DNA of 64,000 nucleotides, from contig DXIO01000082.1 in assembly GCA_019112875.1 (NCBI GenBank), positions 62,001-126,000 on the forward strand, given 5' to 3'. Below the pieces are notes generated by a model. The model had not been told where the DNA came from, did not search any database, and was given only the letters and a program-made list of their open reading frames with translations. The first letter of the stretch is position 1, and every line of letters begins with the position of its first letter. The position numbers were made by a program, and so were the translations under genes. This stretch comes from Candidatus Aquabacterium excrementipullorum. GTDB lineage: Bacteria > Pseudomonadota > Gammaproteobacteria > Burkholderiales > Burkholderiaceae_C. Below are positions 1 through 9,738 of this stretch, in pieces.

Positions 1-671
1 GTCTCCTGGCGCGGATCGACCTCGCCGGTGACCTTGCCGCCGCGCAGCACGGTGCAGCGGTGGCACAGCGCGCGGATCTCATCGAGCTTGTGGCTGATGT
101 AGAGGATCGAGCAGCCCTTGTCGGCCAGTTGACGCAAGGTGACAAACAGCTTCTCGACCGCCTGGGGCGTGAGCACCGAGGTCGGCTCATCGAGGATCAG
201 CACCTGCGGGTTCGTCATCAAGGCACGGACGATCTCGATGCGCTGGCGCTCGCCCACGGTCAGCGAATGCACGTGGCGCTGCGGATCGACCTCCAGTCCG
301 TATTCGCCCGAGACCTGCTTGATGCGCTCGGTGACCTCGGCCAGGCTGAGCGATTTATCAAGGCCCAGCCACACGTTCTCAGCCGCCGTGAGGGTGTCGA
401 ACAGCGAGAAGTGCTGAAACACCATGCTGATGCCCAGCGCACGCGCCTCCTGCGGCGACTTGATGTGAACGCGTGTACCGTTGAACAGGATCTCGCCGGC
501 GTCGGGCTTGACGGCGCCGAAGATGATCTTCATCAGCGTGGACTTGCCGGCGCCGTTCTCGCCCAGCACGGCGTGGATCTCGCCGGGTGCGACCTTGAGG
601 CTGACATCGTCGTTGGCTCTGACCGCCGGGTACTGCTTGGTGATGTGTTGGAGTTCGAGCCGCCAGGTCAT
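1..671 (-). CDS. ABC transporter ATP-binding protein, simple sugar/nucleoside (BmpA-associated, YufO/RbsA-like) type, 3' truncated by window edge
   Basis: Not in the ORF track (open at the edge). Reverse translation from ATG at 671 gives MTWRLELQHITKQYPAVRANDDVSLKVAPGEIHAVLGENGAGKSTLMKIIFGAVKPDAGEIL..., with Walker A GENGAGKST; the frame stays open to position 1. Confidence 0.85.
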   Translation of the reverse strand, partial: MTWRLELQHITKQYPAVRANDDVSLKVAPGEIHAVLGENGAGKSTLMKIIFGAVKPDAGEILFNGTRVHIKSPQEARALGISMVFQHFSLFDTLTAAENVWLGLDKSLSLAEVTERIKQVSGEYGLEVDPQRHVHSLTVGERQRIEIVRALMTNPQVLILDEPTSVLTPQAVEKLFVTLRQLADKGCSILYISHKLDEIRALCHRCTVLRGGKVTGEVDPRQE

Positions 672-744
672 GGTGTTGCGTTGATCATTCGGTGCGCTGG
701 ATCAGGGAACTGCGGGCCCCACGATACGACAAGCGATGCGGCCG

Positions 745-2106
745 TCAAGGGCGGACAAATCGGGGTTGCCCTGCCACCACGGTGGCCGCGAGGTTGCGCT
801 CATCGCCCAGGGTGATCCAGGCAAAGAGTCTCTCGTGCAAATCCCGGGCCAGCCCGTCGCGATGCAGGGCCACGGGGCCCACGGCGGTGTCCCAAATGGC
901 CAGATCGGCCATCAGGCCGGGCTCCACGCGGCCGATCTCGTCGTGCAGCCCCAGGTGCTGCGCCGCGCCGGCCGTGGCCGAGTGCAGCGCCTTCCAGGCG
1001 CTCAGGCGCACGCCCTGCATTGCCTGGATCTTGTAGGCATCGGCCATGTTGCGCAGCATGGACAGGCTGGTGCCGCCGCCCACGTCGCTGGCCAGGCTCA
1101 CGTTCACGCCCGATTGCTCGGCCAGGCGCCAATCGAACAGGCCGCTGCCCAGGAACAGGTTAGATGACGGGCTGTGGGCGATCTGGGCGCCGTGGTCGCG
1201 CAGCACGGCGCGGTCGTTGTCGTCCAGCCAGATGCCGTGGGCCAGCACGGCGCGCGGGCCGATCAGGCCGTCTCGGTCGTACACGTCGAGGTAGCTGCGG
1301 GCATCGGGGAAGAGCTCGGCCACCCAGCGCACTTCGTCGCGGTTCTCGGCCACGTGCGTCTGCATGTAGACGCCATGGTGGTGTTGCACCAGCTGGCCGG
1401 CCATGACGAGCTGCTCGGGCGTGCTGGTGGGCGCGAAGCGCACGGTGACGGCGTAGCTTTGCCGATCCTTGCCGTGCCAGCGCTGGATCAGATCGACGCA
1501 ATCGCGCTCGGCCTGGGCCACGTCGTCGCGCAGGCCGTCGGGGGCGTGGCGATCCATCAGCACCTTGCCGGTGACCAGGCGCATGCGGGCCTCGGAGCCC
1601 CGGCGGAACAGGGCCTCGGCGCTGGTCTTGTGCACGGTGGCGAAGATCACGGCGCTGGTGGTGCCGTGGGCCCACAGGGCCTCCAGGAAGCGCTCCGCGC
1701 CTTCGTCGGCCACGGAATCGTCCACATAGCGGCGCTCGGCCGGGAAGGTGTAGGTGTTGAGCCAGTCCAGCAGCTCGGTGCCGTAGCTGGCGATCACGTC
1801 CAGCTGCGGGCAGTGCACGTGGGTGTCGATGAAGCCGGACATGATCAGCCGGCCGCGGTGGTCGAGCTGCTCGGCGATCTGCCAGTCAGGGCTCAACGCC
1901 TCGCTGGCGGGCTGCACGGCGGCGATGCGCTCGCCTTCGATCAGCACCAGGTGGTCAGGCCGGAAACGCACGCCGGGCGATTCGCCGGGCGGGTTGAAAC
2001 CGGGGTCGGCCGTGAAATCCAGGACATCGCCCCGCAGCACGCGGCGGGGGGCGTTGGGCGCGGCGGCGGAAGCGGCGCTCGGGGCGGCGGAAGACGGCTG
2101 GGGCAT
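745..2106 (-). CDS. guaD: guanine deaminase
   Basis: Amidohydrolase with FIDTHVHCPQLDVIASYG, HVAENRDEV and SDVGGGTSLSM motifs. The ORF track starts at 2220; ATG at 2106 (MPQPSS) is the more likely start. Confidence 0.9.
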   Translation of the reverse strand: MPQPSSAAPSAASAAAPNAPRRVLRGDVLDFTADPGFNPPGESPGVRFRPDHLVLIEGERIAAVQPASEALSPDWQIAEQLDHRGRLIMSGFIDTHVHCPQLDVIASYGTELLDWLNTYTFPAERRYVDDSVADEGAERFLEALWAHGTTSAVIFATVHKTSAEALFRRGSEARMRLVTGKVLMDRHAPDGLRDDVAQAERDCVDLIQRWHGKDRQSYAVTVRFAPTSTPEQLVMAGQLVQHHHGVYMQTHVAENRDEVRWVAELFPDARSYLDVYDRDGLIGPRAVLAHGIWLDDNDRAVLRDHGAQIAHSPSSNLFLGSGLFDWRLAEQSGVNVSLASDVGGGTSLSMLRNMADAYKIQAMQGVRLSAWKALHSATAGAAQHLGLHDEIGRVEPGLMADLAIWDTAVGPVALHRDGLARDLHERLFAWITLGDERNLAATVVAGQPRFVRP

Positions 2107-2131
2107 ACGACGGGCGCGATTGTAGGGGTCT

Positions 2132-3136
2132 TCAAGGGGACCGGACCACCGGCAACGTCTCGGCGCGCCAGGGTGGGCGAACGTGCTGCAGATTGCGTAC
2201 CACCTCGCGCACTTGTTCACGCAGCCAGCGGCTGGCGGCGGAATGGTGCGTCAGGTCGTGCCAGAGCTGATAGTAGTTCATGGTAGGAAAGCTCACCGGG
2301 CACCGGATGATCTTCACCTGGAGCTGCTGGGCATAGCGCTCGCAGAAGCGCCGGCCGGTGGTGAGCACCAGCAGCGAGCCGGCCACCATGTAGGGCAGCT
2401 GCGCGAAATGCGGGTTGCGCACGACCACGTTGCGGCGCAGGCCCTGCATGGACAGGTGCTCGTCGATGATGCCGATGCCGCCTGGGTGCAGTGCCGGGGG
2501 CGACACGTGCTCGGCCGCCAGGTACTGCTCCACCGACCACGCGCGCTTGCCGTCACGCGGCAGGCGGGCCGCCGGGTGGTCTTCGGACACCATGCAGACC
2601 ACCTCGTCGCTCAGCAGGCGGCCCAGGTGCAGTTCATCCGACGGCTCCAGCCAGTTGCCGATGACCAGATCGACCTCGCCGCGCGCCAGGCTGCGGCGGT
2701 AGTCCAGATCCACCGACAAGGGCACGAATTCGATGCGCAGATTGGGGGCCAGCCGCTTGAGGTGCAGCGTGAGTTCTGGCAGAAAGAAGGGATCCAGGTA
2801 ATCGGTGGCCGCGATGCGGAAAGTGAGCGCCGTGGTCGACAGGTCGAAATCCCGCACGCTGTTCTTGTGGCCGAACATGGCCTGGGCGTTGTGCAGGATG
2901 ATCGAGGCGGGTTCAAGCAGGCTCAGGGCCACGTCGGTGGGCGCCATGGTCTGGCCGCAGCGCACCAGGAGTGGATCGCCGGTGATGTCACGCAGGCGCT
3001 TGAGTTGCGCGCTGACGGCGGGTTGGCTGGACTGCAGGCGGATGGCCGCCCGGGACACACTGCATTCGGTGATCACGGTGTGCAGGACACGGATGAGAGA
3101 AATGTCGATCTTGTCGAATACCGCTTGCTTGGTCAT
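2132..3136 (-). CDS. LysR family transcriptional regulator, divergent from xdhA
   Basis: N-terminal HTH (ISLIRVLHTVITECSVSRAAIRLQSSQPAVSAQLKRLRDITGDPLLVR) and a LysR substrate domain. ATG at 3136 preferred over 3157. Confidence 0.9.
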   Translation of the reverse strand: MTKQAVFDKIDISLIRVLHTVITECSVSRAAIRLQSSQPAVSAQLKRLRDITGDPLLVRCGQTMAPTDVALSLLEPASIILHNAQAMFGHKNSVRDFDLSTTALTFRIAATDYLDPFFLPELTLHLKRLAPNLRIEFVPLSVDLDYRRSLARGEVDLVIGNWLEPSDELHLGRLLSDEVVCMVSEDHPAARLPRDGKRAWSVEQYLAAEHVSPPALHPGGIGIIDEHLSMQGLRRNVVVRNPHFAQLPYMVAGSLLVLTTGRRFCERYAQQLQVKIIRCPVSFPTMNYYQLWHDLTHHSAASRWLREQVREVVRNLQHVRPPWRAETLPVVRSP

Positions 3137-3145
3137 ATGATCCCC

Positions 3146-3162
3146 CTGATACAACATATCAG
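3146..3162. promoter_or_regulatory. inverted repeat CTGATA-N5-TATCAG in the lysR/xdhA intergenic region, candidate LysR operator
   Basis: Perfect 6-bp arms read directly (CTGATACAACATATCAG), 10 bp upstream of the lysR start. Confidence 0.5.
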
Positions 3163-3265
3163 GCTGATGCTATACCGAAGCACCCAGGGGGCGATACCCT
3201 CCAAAGGGTGAAGCACCGCGCCCTGAACCGGCCTTTGCTGGAATGACGTTTGCTGGAGTTTCGCC

Positions 3266-4891
3266 ATGAGCGCCCCCACTCCCCTGCCCCCCACCGACAT
3301 CCCTGCCCGCCCCGTGCGCTTCATGCACCAGGGTGAACTGAAATCCGTCAACCATTTGCCGCCCACCACCACGGTGCTGCAATGGCTGCGCGAGCACGCC
3401 CACTGCACCGGCACCAAGGAAGGCTGCGCCGAAGGCGACTGTGGTGCCTGCACCGTGGTGCTGGGCCAGGCCGATGCCAGCGCACCCGGTGGCGTCGCCC
3501 TGAAGAGCGTCAACGCCTGCATCCAGTTCCTGCCCACGCTGGATGGCCAGGCGCTGTTCACCGTGGAAGACGTGGCGGCCACCAACGGGGGCCAGGCGCA
3601 CCCCTGCCAGCAGGCCTTGGTGGACTGCCATGGCTCGCAATGCGGCTTCTGCACGCCGGGCTTCGTGATGTCGCTGTGGAACCTGTACCAGCACCACGAC
3701 CATGCCGTCTCGCGCGAGGATGCGGCCGATGCGCTCAGCGGCAACCTGTGCCGCTGCACTGGCTACCGCCCCATCCTGGACGCGGCCGAGCAGATGTACA
3801 AACTGCCCCGCGTGGCGCCGGACCTGGCGCCCGTGGCCGAGGCCTTGCGGCGGCTGCAGACCGAGGACGCGGGCACCTTTATTTACGAGGCGCGCGACGC
3901 GGCTGATCCTTCGCGCACCGTGCGCTTCATCGCGCCGCGCACGCTGGACGAACTGGCGCGTTGGCGCGCCACCCTGCCCGAAGCCCGTCTGCTGGCCGGG
4001 GCCACCGACATCGGACTGTGGGTGACCAAGCAGTTCCGCGCCCTGGGCGACATCATCTACCTGGGCCGAGTGGATGAACTGAAATCGATCAAGCCGTGGG
4101 GGCCGGCTGAGGAAGCACCGGGCCGCCCCAAGCTTCCTCACCCCCCTCGGGGGGCGGCGGCACAGCCGCCGGGGGGCACCATTGAATCGCCCGAAGGCCT
4201 GGAGATCAACGCCGGCGCCTCGCTGGAAGAAGCCTGGGGCCTGCTTGCCAAGCATGTGCCCGCCCTGCGCGAGATCTGGTTGCGCTTCGCCTCGCCGCCC
4301 GTGCGCCATGCCGGCACGCTGGGCGGCAACATCGCCAACGGCTCGCCCATCGGCGACAGCGCCCCCGTGCTGCTGGCCATGGGCGCCGAGATCGTGCTGC
4401 GCCATGGCGAGGCCACGCGCACCCTGCACTTGTCCGAGTTCTACCTGGACTACATGAAGAACGCTATGCAACCCGGCGAATTCGTGCAGGCGCTGCGCGT
4501 GCCGCTGCCCGCCGCCGACTCCGCCTTGCGCGCCTACAAGATCAGCAAGCGCCGCGACAGCGACATCTCCGCCGTGTGCGCAGGCCTGTGGCTGCGCCTG
4601 GACGGCGACACCATCGCCGAGGCGCGCCTGGCCTTCGGCGGCATGGCCGCCACCGCGCGCCGTGCCGCGCAGGCCGAAGCCGCCCTGATCGGCCAGCCCT
4701 GGACGGAGGCCACGATGCGCGCCGCCCAGGCCGCGCTGGCCCAGGATTTCACCCCCTTGAGTGACATGCGCGCCACGGCGGCGTATCGTCAGCGTGTGGC
4801 GGCCAACCTGCTGGAACGCTGGTGGCTCGAAACCCGCCCGGCATCGCCTTTGAAGGCCGATGTCATCCAGGTCTGGCCGGCCACGGTCTGA
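3266..4891 (+). CDS. xdhA: xanthine dehydrogenase small subunit (2Fe-2S plus FAD domains)
   Basis: Plant-type ferredoxin cysteines (GCAEGDCGACT), CGFCTPGFVMS, LSGNLCRCTGYRPI, FAD domain LAGATDIGLWVTK and GGNIANGSPIGDS. Contains an atypical Pro/Gly-rich insert (see finding). Confidence 0.95.
   Translation: MSAPTPLPPTDIPARPVRFMHQGELKSVNHLPPTTTVLQWLREHAHCTGTKEGCAEGDCGACTVVLGQADASAPGGVALKSVNACIQFLPTLDGQALFTVEDVAATNGGQAHPCQQALVDCHGSQCGFCTPGFVMSLWNLYQHHDHAVSREDAADALSGNLCRCTGYRPILDAAEQMYKLPRVAPDLAPVAEALRRLQTEDAGTFIYEARDAADPSRTVRFIAPRTLDELARWRATLPEARLLAGATDIGLWVTKQFRALGDIIYLGRVDELKSIKPWGPAEEAPGRPKLPHPPRGAAAQPPGGTIESPEGLEINAGASLEEAWGLLAKHVPALREIWLRFASPPVRHAGTLGGNIANGSPIGDSAPVLLAMGAEIVLRHGEATRTLHLSEFYLDYMKNAMQPGEFVQALRVPLPAADSALRAYKISKRRDSDISAVCAGLWLRLDGDTIAEARLAFGGMAATARRAAQAEAALIGQPWTEATMRAAQAALAQDFTPLSDMRATAAYRQRVAANLLERWWLETRPASPLKADVIQVWPATV
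4108..4176. repeat. palindromic repeat-like element inserted in frame inside xdhA
   Basis: TGAGGAAGC (4108-4116) pairs with GCTTCCTCA (4132-4140); CCCCCC-TC-GGGGGG at 4141-4154; GGCGGC-ACA-GCCGCC at 4156-4170. About 69 nt, encoding low-complexity AEEAPGRPKLPHPPRGAAAQPPGG. Confidence 0.65.
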
Positions 4892-4917
4892 GCGTCCGAA
4901 CGCAAGAGGTACCCCCC

Positions 4918-7260
4918 ATGAACCAGACCGTCGAACCCTTTCTGAAGCAGGCCGCCAGCGCCGCCGGCCAGAGCAAGCCGCACGAATCCGCGCACCTGCA
5001 TGTCACCGGCAGCGCACCCTACACCGACGACATCCTCGAGCTGGCCGGCACGCTGCACTGCGCGCTGGGCCTGTCGCCCGTGGCCCATGGCCAGTTGCTC
5101 GGCATCGACCTGGACACCGTCAAGGCCATGCCCGGCGTGGTCGCCGTGATCACCGCCGCCGACATCCCCGGGCGCAACGATTGCGGCGCGATCATGCACG
5201 ACGACCCCATCCTGGCCGACGGCGAGCTGATGTACCTGGGCCAGCCCGTGTTCGCCGTGCTGTCCGCTGACCGCGAGGCCGCCCGCCGTGCCGCCGCGCG
5301 CGCTTCCAAGGTGATCAAGTTCAAGGAACTGCCCGCGCTGCTGACGCCCGAGCAAGGCCACGCCGCCCAGGACTACGTGGTGCCGCCCATGCACATGGTG
5401 CGCGGCGATGCCGCCACCGCGCTGGCCAAGGCACCGCACCGCCTGGACGTGCACGTGGACCTCGGTGGACAGGAGCAGTTCTACCTGGAAGGCCAGATCT
5501 CCTACGCCGTGCCGCGCGAGAACGACGGCATGCTGGTGTATTGCTCCACCCAGCACCCCAGCGAGATGCAGCACCACGTGGCCGTGGCCCTGGGCCTGCA
5601 TTCGCACCACGTGCAGATCGAATGCCGGCGCATGGGCGGCGGCTTTGGCGGCAAGGAATCGCAATCGGCTGTGTTCGCCTGCATCGCGGCGGTGGCGGCG
5701 CGCAAGCTCAAGCGCCCCGTGAAGCTGCGCCCTGACCGTGACGACGACTTCATGATCACTGGCCGGCGCCACTGCTTCTATCACGACATGGCCCTCGGCT
5801 ATGACGACGAAGGCCGCGTGCTGGGCACCGAGGTGAGCATGGTCTCGCGCTCCGGCTGCTCGGCGGATCTGTCCGCCCCCGTGATGGGCCGCGCGCTGTG
5901 CCATTTCGACAATGCCTACTGGCTGCCGCACGTGAGCATGCACGGCTACTGCGCGCGCACGCACACGCAGAGCAACACGGCCTTTCGCGGCTTCGGCGGC
6001 CCGCAAGGCGCGTTCGCCATCGAGTACGCGCTGGATTCGATCGCACGCCAATTGGGCAAGGACGCGCTGGATGTGCGCCTGGCCAACCTCTACGGCGTCG
6101 GCACCAACAACGTCACGCCCTACGGCCAGGTGGTCGAGGACAACGTGTTGCAGCCGCTGCTGGGCGAACTGATCGCCAGCAGCGACTACCGCGCGCGCCG
6201 CTCCAGCATCGAGGCGTTCAACGCCACCAGCCCCGTGCTCAAGAAGGGCCTGGCGCTCACGCCGTTGAAGTTCGGCATCTCCTTCAACGTGGTGCACCTG
6301 AACCAGGCGGGCGCACTGGTGCACGTGTACACCGACGGCAGCGTGCTGGTGAACCACGGTGGCACCGAAATGGGGCAAGGCCTGAACACCAAGGTGGCGC
6401 AGATGGTGGCGCACACGCTGGGTTTGAGCCTGGGCCGCGTGCGCGTGACGGCCACCGACACGCACAAGGTGGTCAACACCTCGGCCACGGCCGCGTCCAC
6501 CGGCACCGACCTGAATGGCAAGGCCGCGCAGGATGCCGCGCTGACCATCCGCAAGCGCCTCACACAGTTCCTGGCCGACAAACACCAGGTGCCGGCCGAG
6601 AGCATCCACTTCGCCAACGACCATGTCGAGGTGGCCGGCAGCCCGTTGCCCTTCGATGGCGTGGTGATGGAGGCTTACATGGCCCGGGTACAGTTGTGGT
6701 CCGATGGCTTCTATGCCACGCCCAAACTGCACTGGGACCGCGAGACCATGCAGGGCCACCCCTTCTACTACTTCGCCTACGGCGCGGCCTGCAGCGAGGT
6801 GCTGCTGGACACGCTCACCGGCGAATGGAAGCTGCTGCGTGCCGACGTGCTGCACGACGTCGGCCAATCGATCAACCCCGCGCTGGACATCGGCCAGGTC
6901 GAGGGCGCCTTCATCCAGGGCATGGGCTGGCTGACGACCGAAGAGCTGTACTGGCATCCCAAGAGCGGCAAGCTGCTCACGCATGCGCCCTCCACCTACA
7001 AGATCCCGACAGCGAGCGACTGCCCCGAGGACTTCCGCGTCAAGCTGTTCGACAACCGCAATGTGGAGGATACGGTCTACCGGTCCAAGGCCGTGGGCGA
7101 GCCGCCCTTGCTGCTGCCCTTCTCGGTGTTCTTCGCGTTGCGCGATGCGGTGTCGAGCGTGGGGGGGCACAAGGTGAATCCGCCGCTGCGGGCACCGGCC
7201 ACCTCCGAAGCTTTGCTGGATGCGATCGATGCGGTGAAGGCGGCGCAGGCGGGTACTTGA
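4918..7260 (+). CDS. xdhB: xanthine dehydrogenase molybdopterin-binding large subunit
   Basis: MNQTVEPFLKQ start at 4918; GGGFGGKESQ, FRGFGGPQG, GGTEMGQGLNTKVAQ and the C-terminal VGEPPLLLPFSVFFALRDAV motif. Confidence 0.95.
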   Translation: MNQTVEPFLKQAASAAGQSKPHESAHLHVTGSAPYTDDILELAGTLHCALGLSPVAHGQLLGIDLDTVKAMPGVVAVITAADIPGRNDCGAIMHDDPILADGELMYLGQPVFAVLSADREAARRAAARASKVIKFKELPALLTPEQGHAAQDYVVPPMHMVRGDAATALAKAPHRLDVHVDLGGQEQFYLEGQISYAVPRENDGMLVYCSTQHPSEMQHHVAVALGLHSHHVQIECRRMGGGFGGKESQSAVFACIAAVAARKLKRPVKLRPDRDDDFMITGRRHCFYHDMALGYDDEGRVLGTEVSMVSRSGCSADLSAPVMGRALCHFDNAYWLPHVSMHGYCARTHTQSNTAFRGFGGPQGAFAIEYALDSIARQLGKDALDVRLANLYGVGTNNVTPYGQVVEDNVLQPLLGELIASSDYRARRSSIEAFNATSPVLKKGLALTPLKFGISFNVVHLNQAGALVHVYTDGSVLVNHGGTEMGQGLNTKVAQMVAHTLGLSLGRVRVTATDTHKVVNTSATAASTGTDLNGKAAQDAALTIRKRLTQFLADKHQVPAESIHFANDHVEVAGSPLPFDGVVMEAYMARVQLWSDGFYATPKLHWDRETMQGHPFYYFAYGAACSEVLLDTLTGEWKLLRADVLHDVGQSINPALDIGQVEGAFIQGMGWLTTEELYWHPKSGKLLTHAPSTYKIPTASDCPEDFRVKLFDNRNVEDTVYRSKAVGEPPLLLPFSVFFALRDAVSSVGGHKVNPPLRAPATSEALLDAIDAVKAAQAGT

Positions 7261-7328
7261 GCGTATGTTGCCCAGGCATGCCAGCAGCATGAGCAACACG
7301 ACGCATCGGACGCCATGACAAGCACACC

Positions 7329-8303
7329 ATGAACGCCCTGAGCAACACCGCCCTGCACCAGGCCGCGCGCCAGTGGCTGGCCGATGGCGTACCTGCGCTC
7401 GTGGTGCAAGTGCGCGAGGTGCGGGGCTCTACGCCGCGCGAAGCCGATGCGCGCATGCTGGTGTGTCTGGATGAAGCGCAAGGCACCATCGGTGGTGGCC
7501 ACCTCGAGTGGCAGGCCATCGCCATGGCACGCCAAGCCTTGCGTGAACATGTTCAGGGCTTGACCACTGCGGAGCAAGACAGAAAGCTCGCCGCCTGGAC
7601 ACACACCTTCGCACTCGGCCCCACCCTTGGCCAATGCTGCGGTGGTGTCGTCGTCCTGGCCTTCGAGCCGCTGGATGCCACGGTGCTGGCCGACTGGCCC
7701 ATGATGGCCCCGCGCTTCCGGCTCGATTTGCATGGCGCCGGCCACGTCGGCCAGGCCATCGTCAAGCTGTTGGGCGACATTGACTGCGAGGTGCGCTGGA
7801 TTGACCAGCGTCTGGACGACTCACCGCAGGCTCTGCCCGGGGACGAAGCCACGCTCGGCCTGCCCATGGGGCACGAACTGGCTGCTTTGCCACCGCACAT
7901 TCATTGCATTCCCACCGAGGATGCCGCTGCCGAAGTGGCCTACGCGCCGCCAGCCAGCCTGCATCTGGTGCTCACGCACCGCCATGATCTGGACCTGGCC
8001 ATCGTCGATGCGCTGCTGCGCCGCGAGGATGTTCGCCAGGGCCGCGCCTGGGTGGGCCTGATCGGCTCGCGCACCAAGCGCGCCGCCTTCGAGCACCGCC
8101 TGCAGGCACGCGGCCACGCGCCCGAACTGATCGCCCGCATCGCCTGCCCCATCGGCCTGCCGGGCATCGTCGGCAAGGAACCGGTCGTGATCGCCGTGTC
8201 CGTGGTCGGCCAGCTGCTGCAACTGATGCCGCCGCCTGCCGAGCAGTCTTCCATTTCTCGCACGGCAAACACCGCTGCCGCCACAAGCACCTCTCCCGCA
8301 TGA
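7329..8303 (+). CDS. xdhC: xanthine dehydrogenase accessory protein
   Basis: VVQVREVRGSTPREADARMLV, GTIGGGHLEWQA, GPTLGQCCGG, and a C-terminal NAD-like domain ending GLPGIVGKEPVVIAVSV. Confidence 0.92.
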   Translation: MNALSNTALHQAARQWLADGVPALVVQVREVRGSTPREADARMLVCLDEAQGTIGGGHLEWQAIAMARQALREHVQGLTTAEQDRKLAAWTHTFALGPTLGQCCGGVVVLAFEPLDATVLADWPMMAPRFRLDLHGAGHVGQAIVKLLGDIDCEVRWIDQRLDDSPQALPGDEATLGLPMGHELAALPPHIHCIPTEDAAAEVAYAPPASLHLVLTHRHDLDLAIVDALLRREDVRQGRAWVGLIGSRTKRAAFEHRLQARGHAPELIARIACPIGLPGIVGKEPVVIAVSVVGQLLQLMPPPAEQSSISRTANTAAATSTSPA

Positions 8304-9718
8304 CCTCGCCCGACGACACCCCGACGCTGCTGATCAAAGACGCCGACTGCATCGCCACCATGGACGACCACGGCACCGAATGGCGCAACGCCAGCGTGCT
8401 GATCCGGGGTGGCGAGATCATCGCCGCAGGCCCCACCGACACCATCCCCGCCGAGCTGCTGGCCCGCGCCACACGCACCATCGACGCGCGCGGGCACGTC
8501 GTCATCCCCGGCCTGGTCAATACGCACCACCACATGTTCCAGAGCCTGACGCGCGCCATCCCGGCCGCGCAGAACGCGGAGCTGTTCAGCTGGCTGCGCA
8601 CGCTCTACCCGATCTGGTCGGGCCTGACACCGGACATGGTGCACACCTCCACCCAGCTGGCCATGGCCGAGCTGCTGCACAGCGGCTGCACCACCAGCAG
8701 CGATCACCTGTACATCTACCCCAATGGCGTGCGCCTGGACGACAGCATCGAGGCCGCCAAGGCCATCGGCATGCGCTTTCACGCCAGCCGCGGCTCGATG
8801 AGCGTGGGCGAAAGCGACGGCGGGCTGCCACCGGACCACCTGGTCGAGCGCGAGGCCGACATCCTGCGTGAATCTCAGCGCCTGATCGACACGCACCACG
8901 ACAGCGACCGCCTCGCGATGGTGCGCATCGCACTGGCACCGTGCTCGCCGTTTTCGGTGAGCCCCGATTTGATGCGTGAGTCCGCCGTGCTGGCGCGTGC
9001 GGCCAACCGGGGCGTGCGCCTGCACACCCACCTGGCCGAGAACGACCACGACGTGGCCTACAGCCTGGCGCGCTTCAAGCTCACGCCCACCGAGTACGCC
9101 GAATCACTGGGCTGGCTGGGCGACGACGTGTGGCATGCCCACTGCGTGAAGCTCGATGATCACGGCATCAGCCGTTTCGCCGCCACGCGCACGGGTGTGG
9201 CCCACTGCCCTTGCAGCAACATGCGCCTGGCTTCGGGCATCGCGCCCGTGCGCCGCATGGTGAACGCTGGCGTTCCGGTGGGTCTGGGTGTCGATGGATC
9301 CGCCAGCAACGATGCCGGCCACCTGATGGCAGAAGCCCGGCAAGCCATGCTGCTGGCCCGTGTGGGCCGCAGCCTGGAACCCTTCGGCTGTGACCACGGC
9401 CCCTCGGACATGAGCGCGCGCGATGCGCTGCGATTGGCCACGCGCGGCGGCGCCGAGGTGCTGGGCCGTGACGACATCGGGCAGATCAAGCCCGGCATGG
9501 CCGCTGACCTGGCCATCTTCGATCTGCGCACGCTGGCGATGGCGGGCGGTGCGGTGCACGACCCGGTCGCATCGCTGCTGTTCTGCCACAGCGTCAGCAC
9601 GGCGTGGACCATCGTCAACGGCCGCGTCGTGGCCGACCATGGTGAGCTCACCTTGATCGACCAAGGGCCGATGGTGGAGAAGCACAACAAGCTGGCGCGG
9701 CAGTTGGCTGGCATCTGA
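8300..9718 (+). CDS. 8-oxoguanine deaminase-like amidohydrolase (TrzA/AtzB-type)
   Basis: VIPGLVNTHHHMFQSLTRAIPAAQNAELFSWL, HTHLAENDHDVAY, GVDGSASNDAGHL. Overlaps the xdhC stop (ATGA). Confidence 0.85.
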   Translation: MTSPDDTPTLLIKDADCIATMDDHGTEWRNASVLIRGGEIIAAGPTDTIPAELLARATRTIDARGHVVIPGLVNTHHHMFQSLTRAIPAAQNAELFSWLRTLYPIWSGLTPDMVHTSTQLAMAELLHSGCTTSSDHLYIYPNGVRLDDSIEAAKAIGMRFHASRGSMSVGESDGGLPPDHLVEREADILRESQRLIDTHHDSDRLAMVRIALAPCSPFSVSPDLMRESAVLARAANRGVRLHTHLAENDHDVAYSLARFKLTPTEYAESLGWLGDDVWHAHCVKLDDHGISRFAATRTGVAHCPCSNMRLASGIAPVRRMVNAGVPVGLGVDGSASNDAGHLMAEARQAMLLARVGRSLEPFGCDHGPSDMSARDALRLATRGGAEVLGRDDIGQIKPGMAADLAIFDLRTLAMAGGAVHDPVASLLFCHSVSTAWTIVNGRVVADHGELTLIDQGPMVEKHNKLARQLAGI

Positions 9719-9738
9719 GGCATCAGATGCGCTCAGCC

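Noticed and set aside
4789-7299. 836-aa minus-strand ORF opposite xdhB
   Set aside because: Low-complexity His/Gln/Ala/Gly/Val-rich antisense translation in GC-rich DNA; the opposite strand encodes an unmistakable XdhB.
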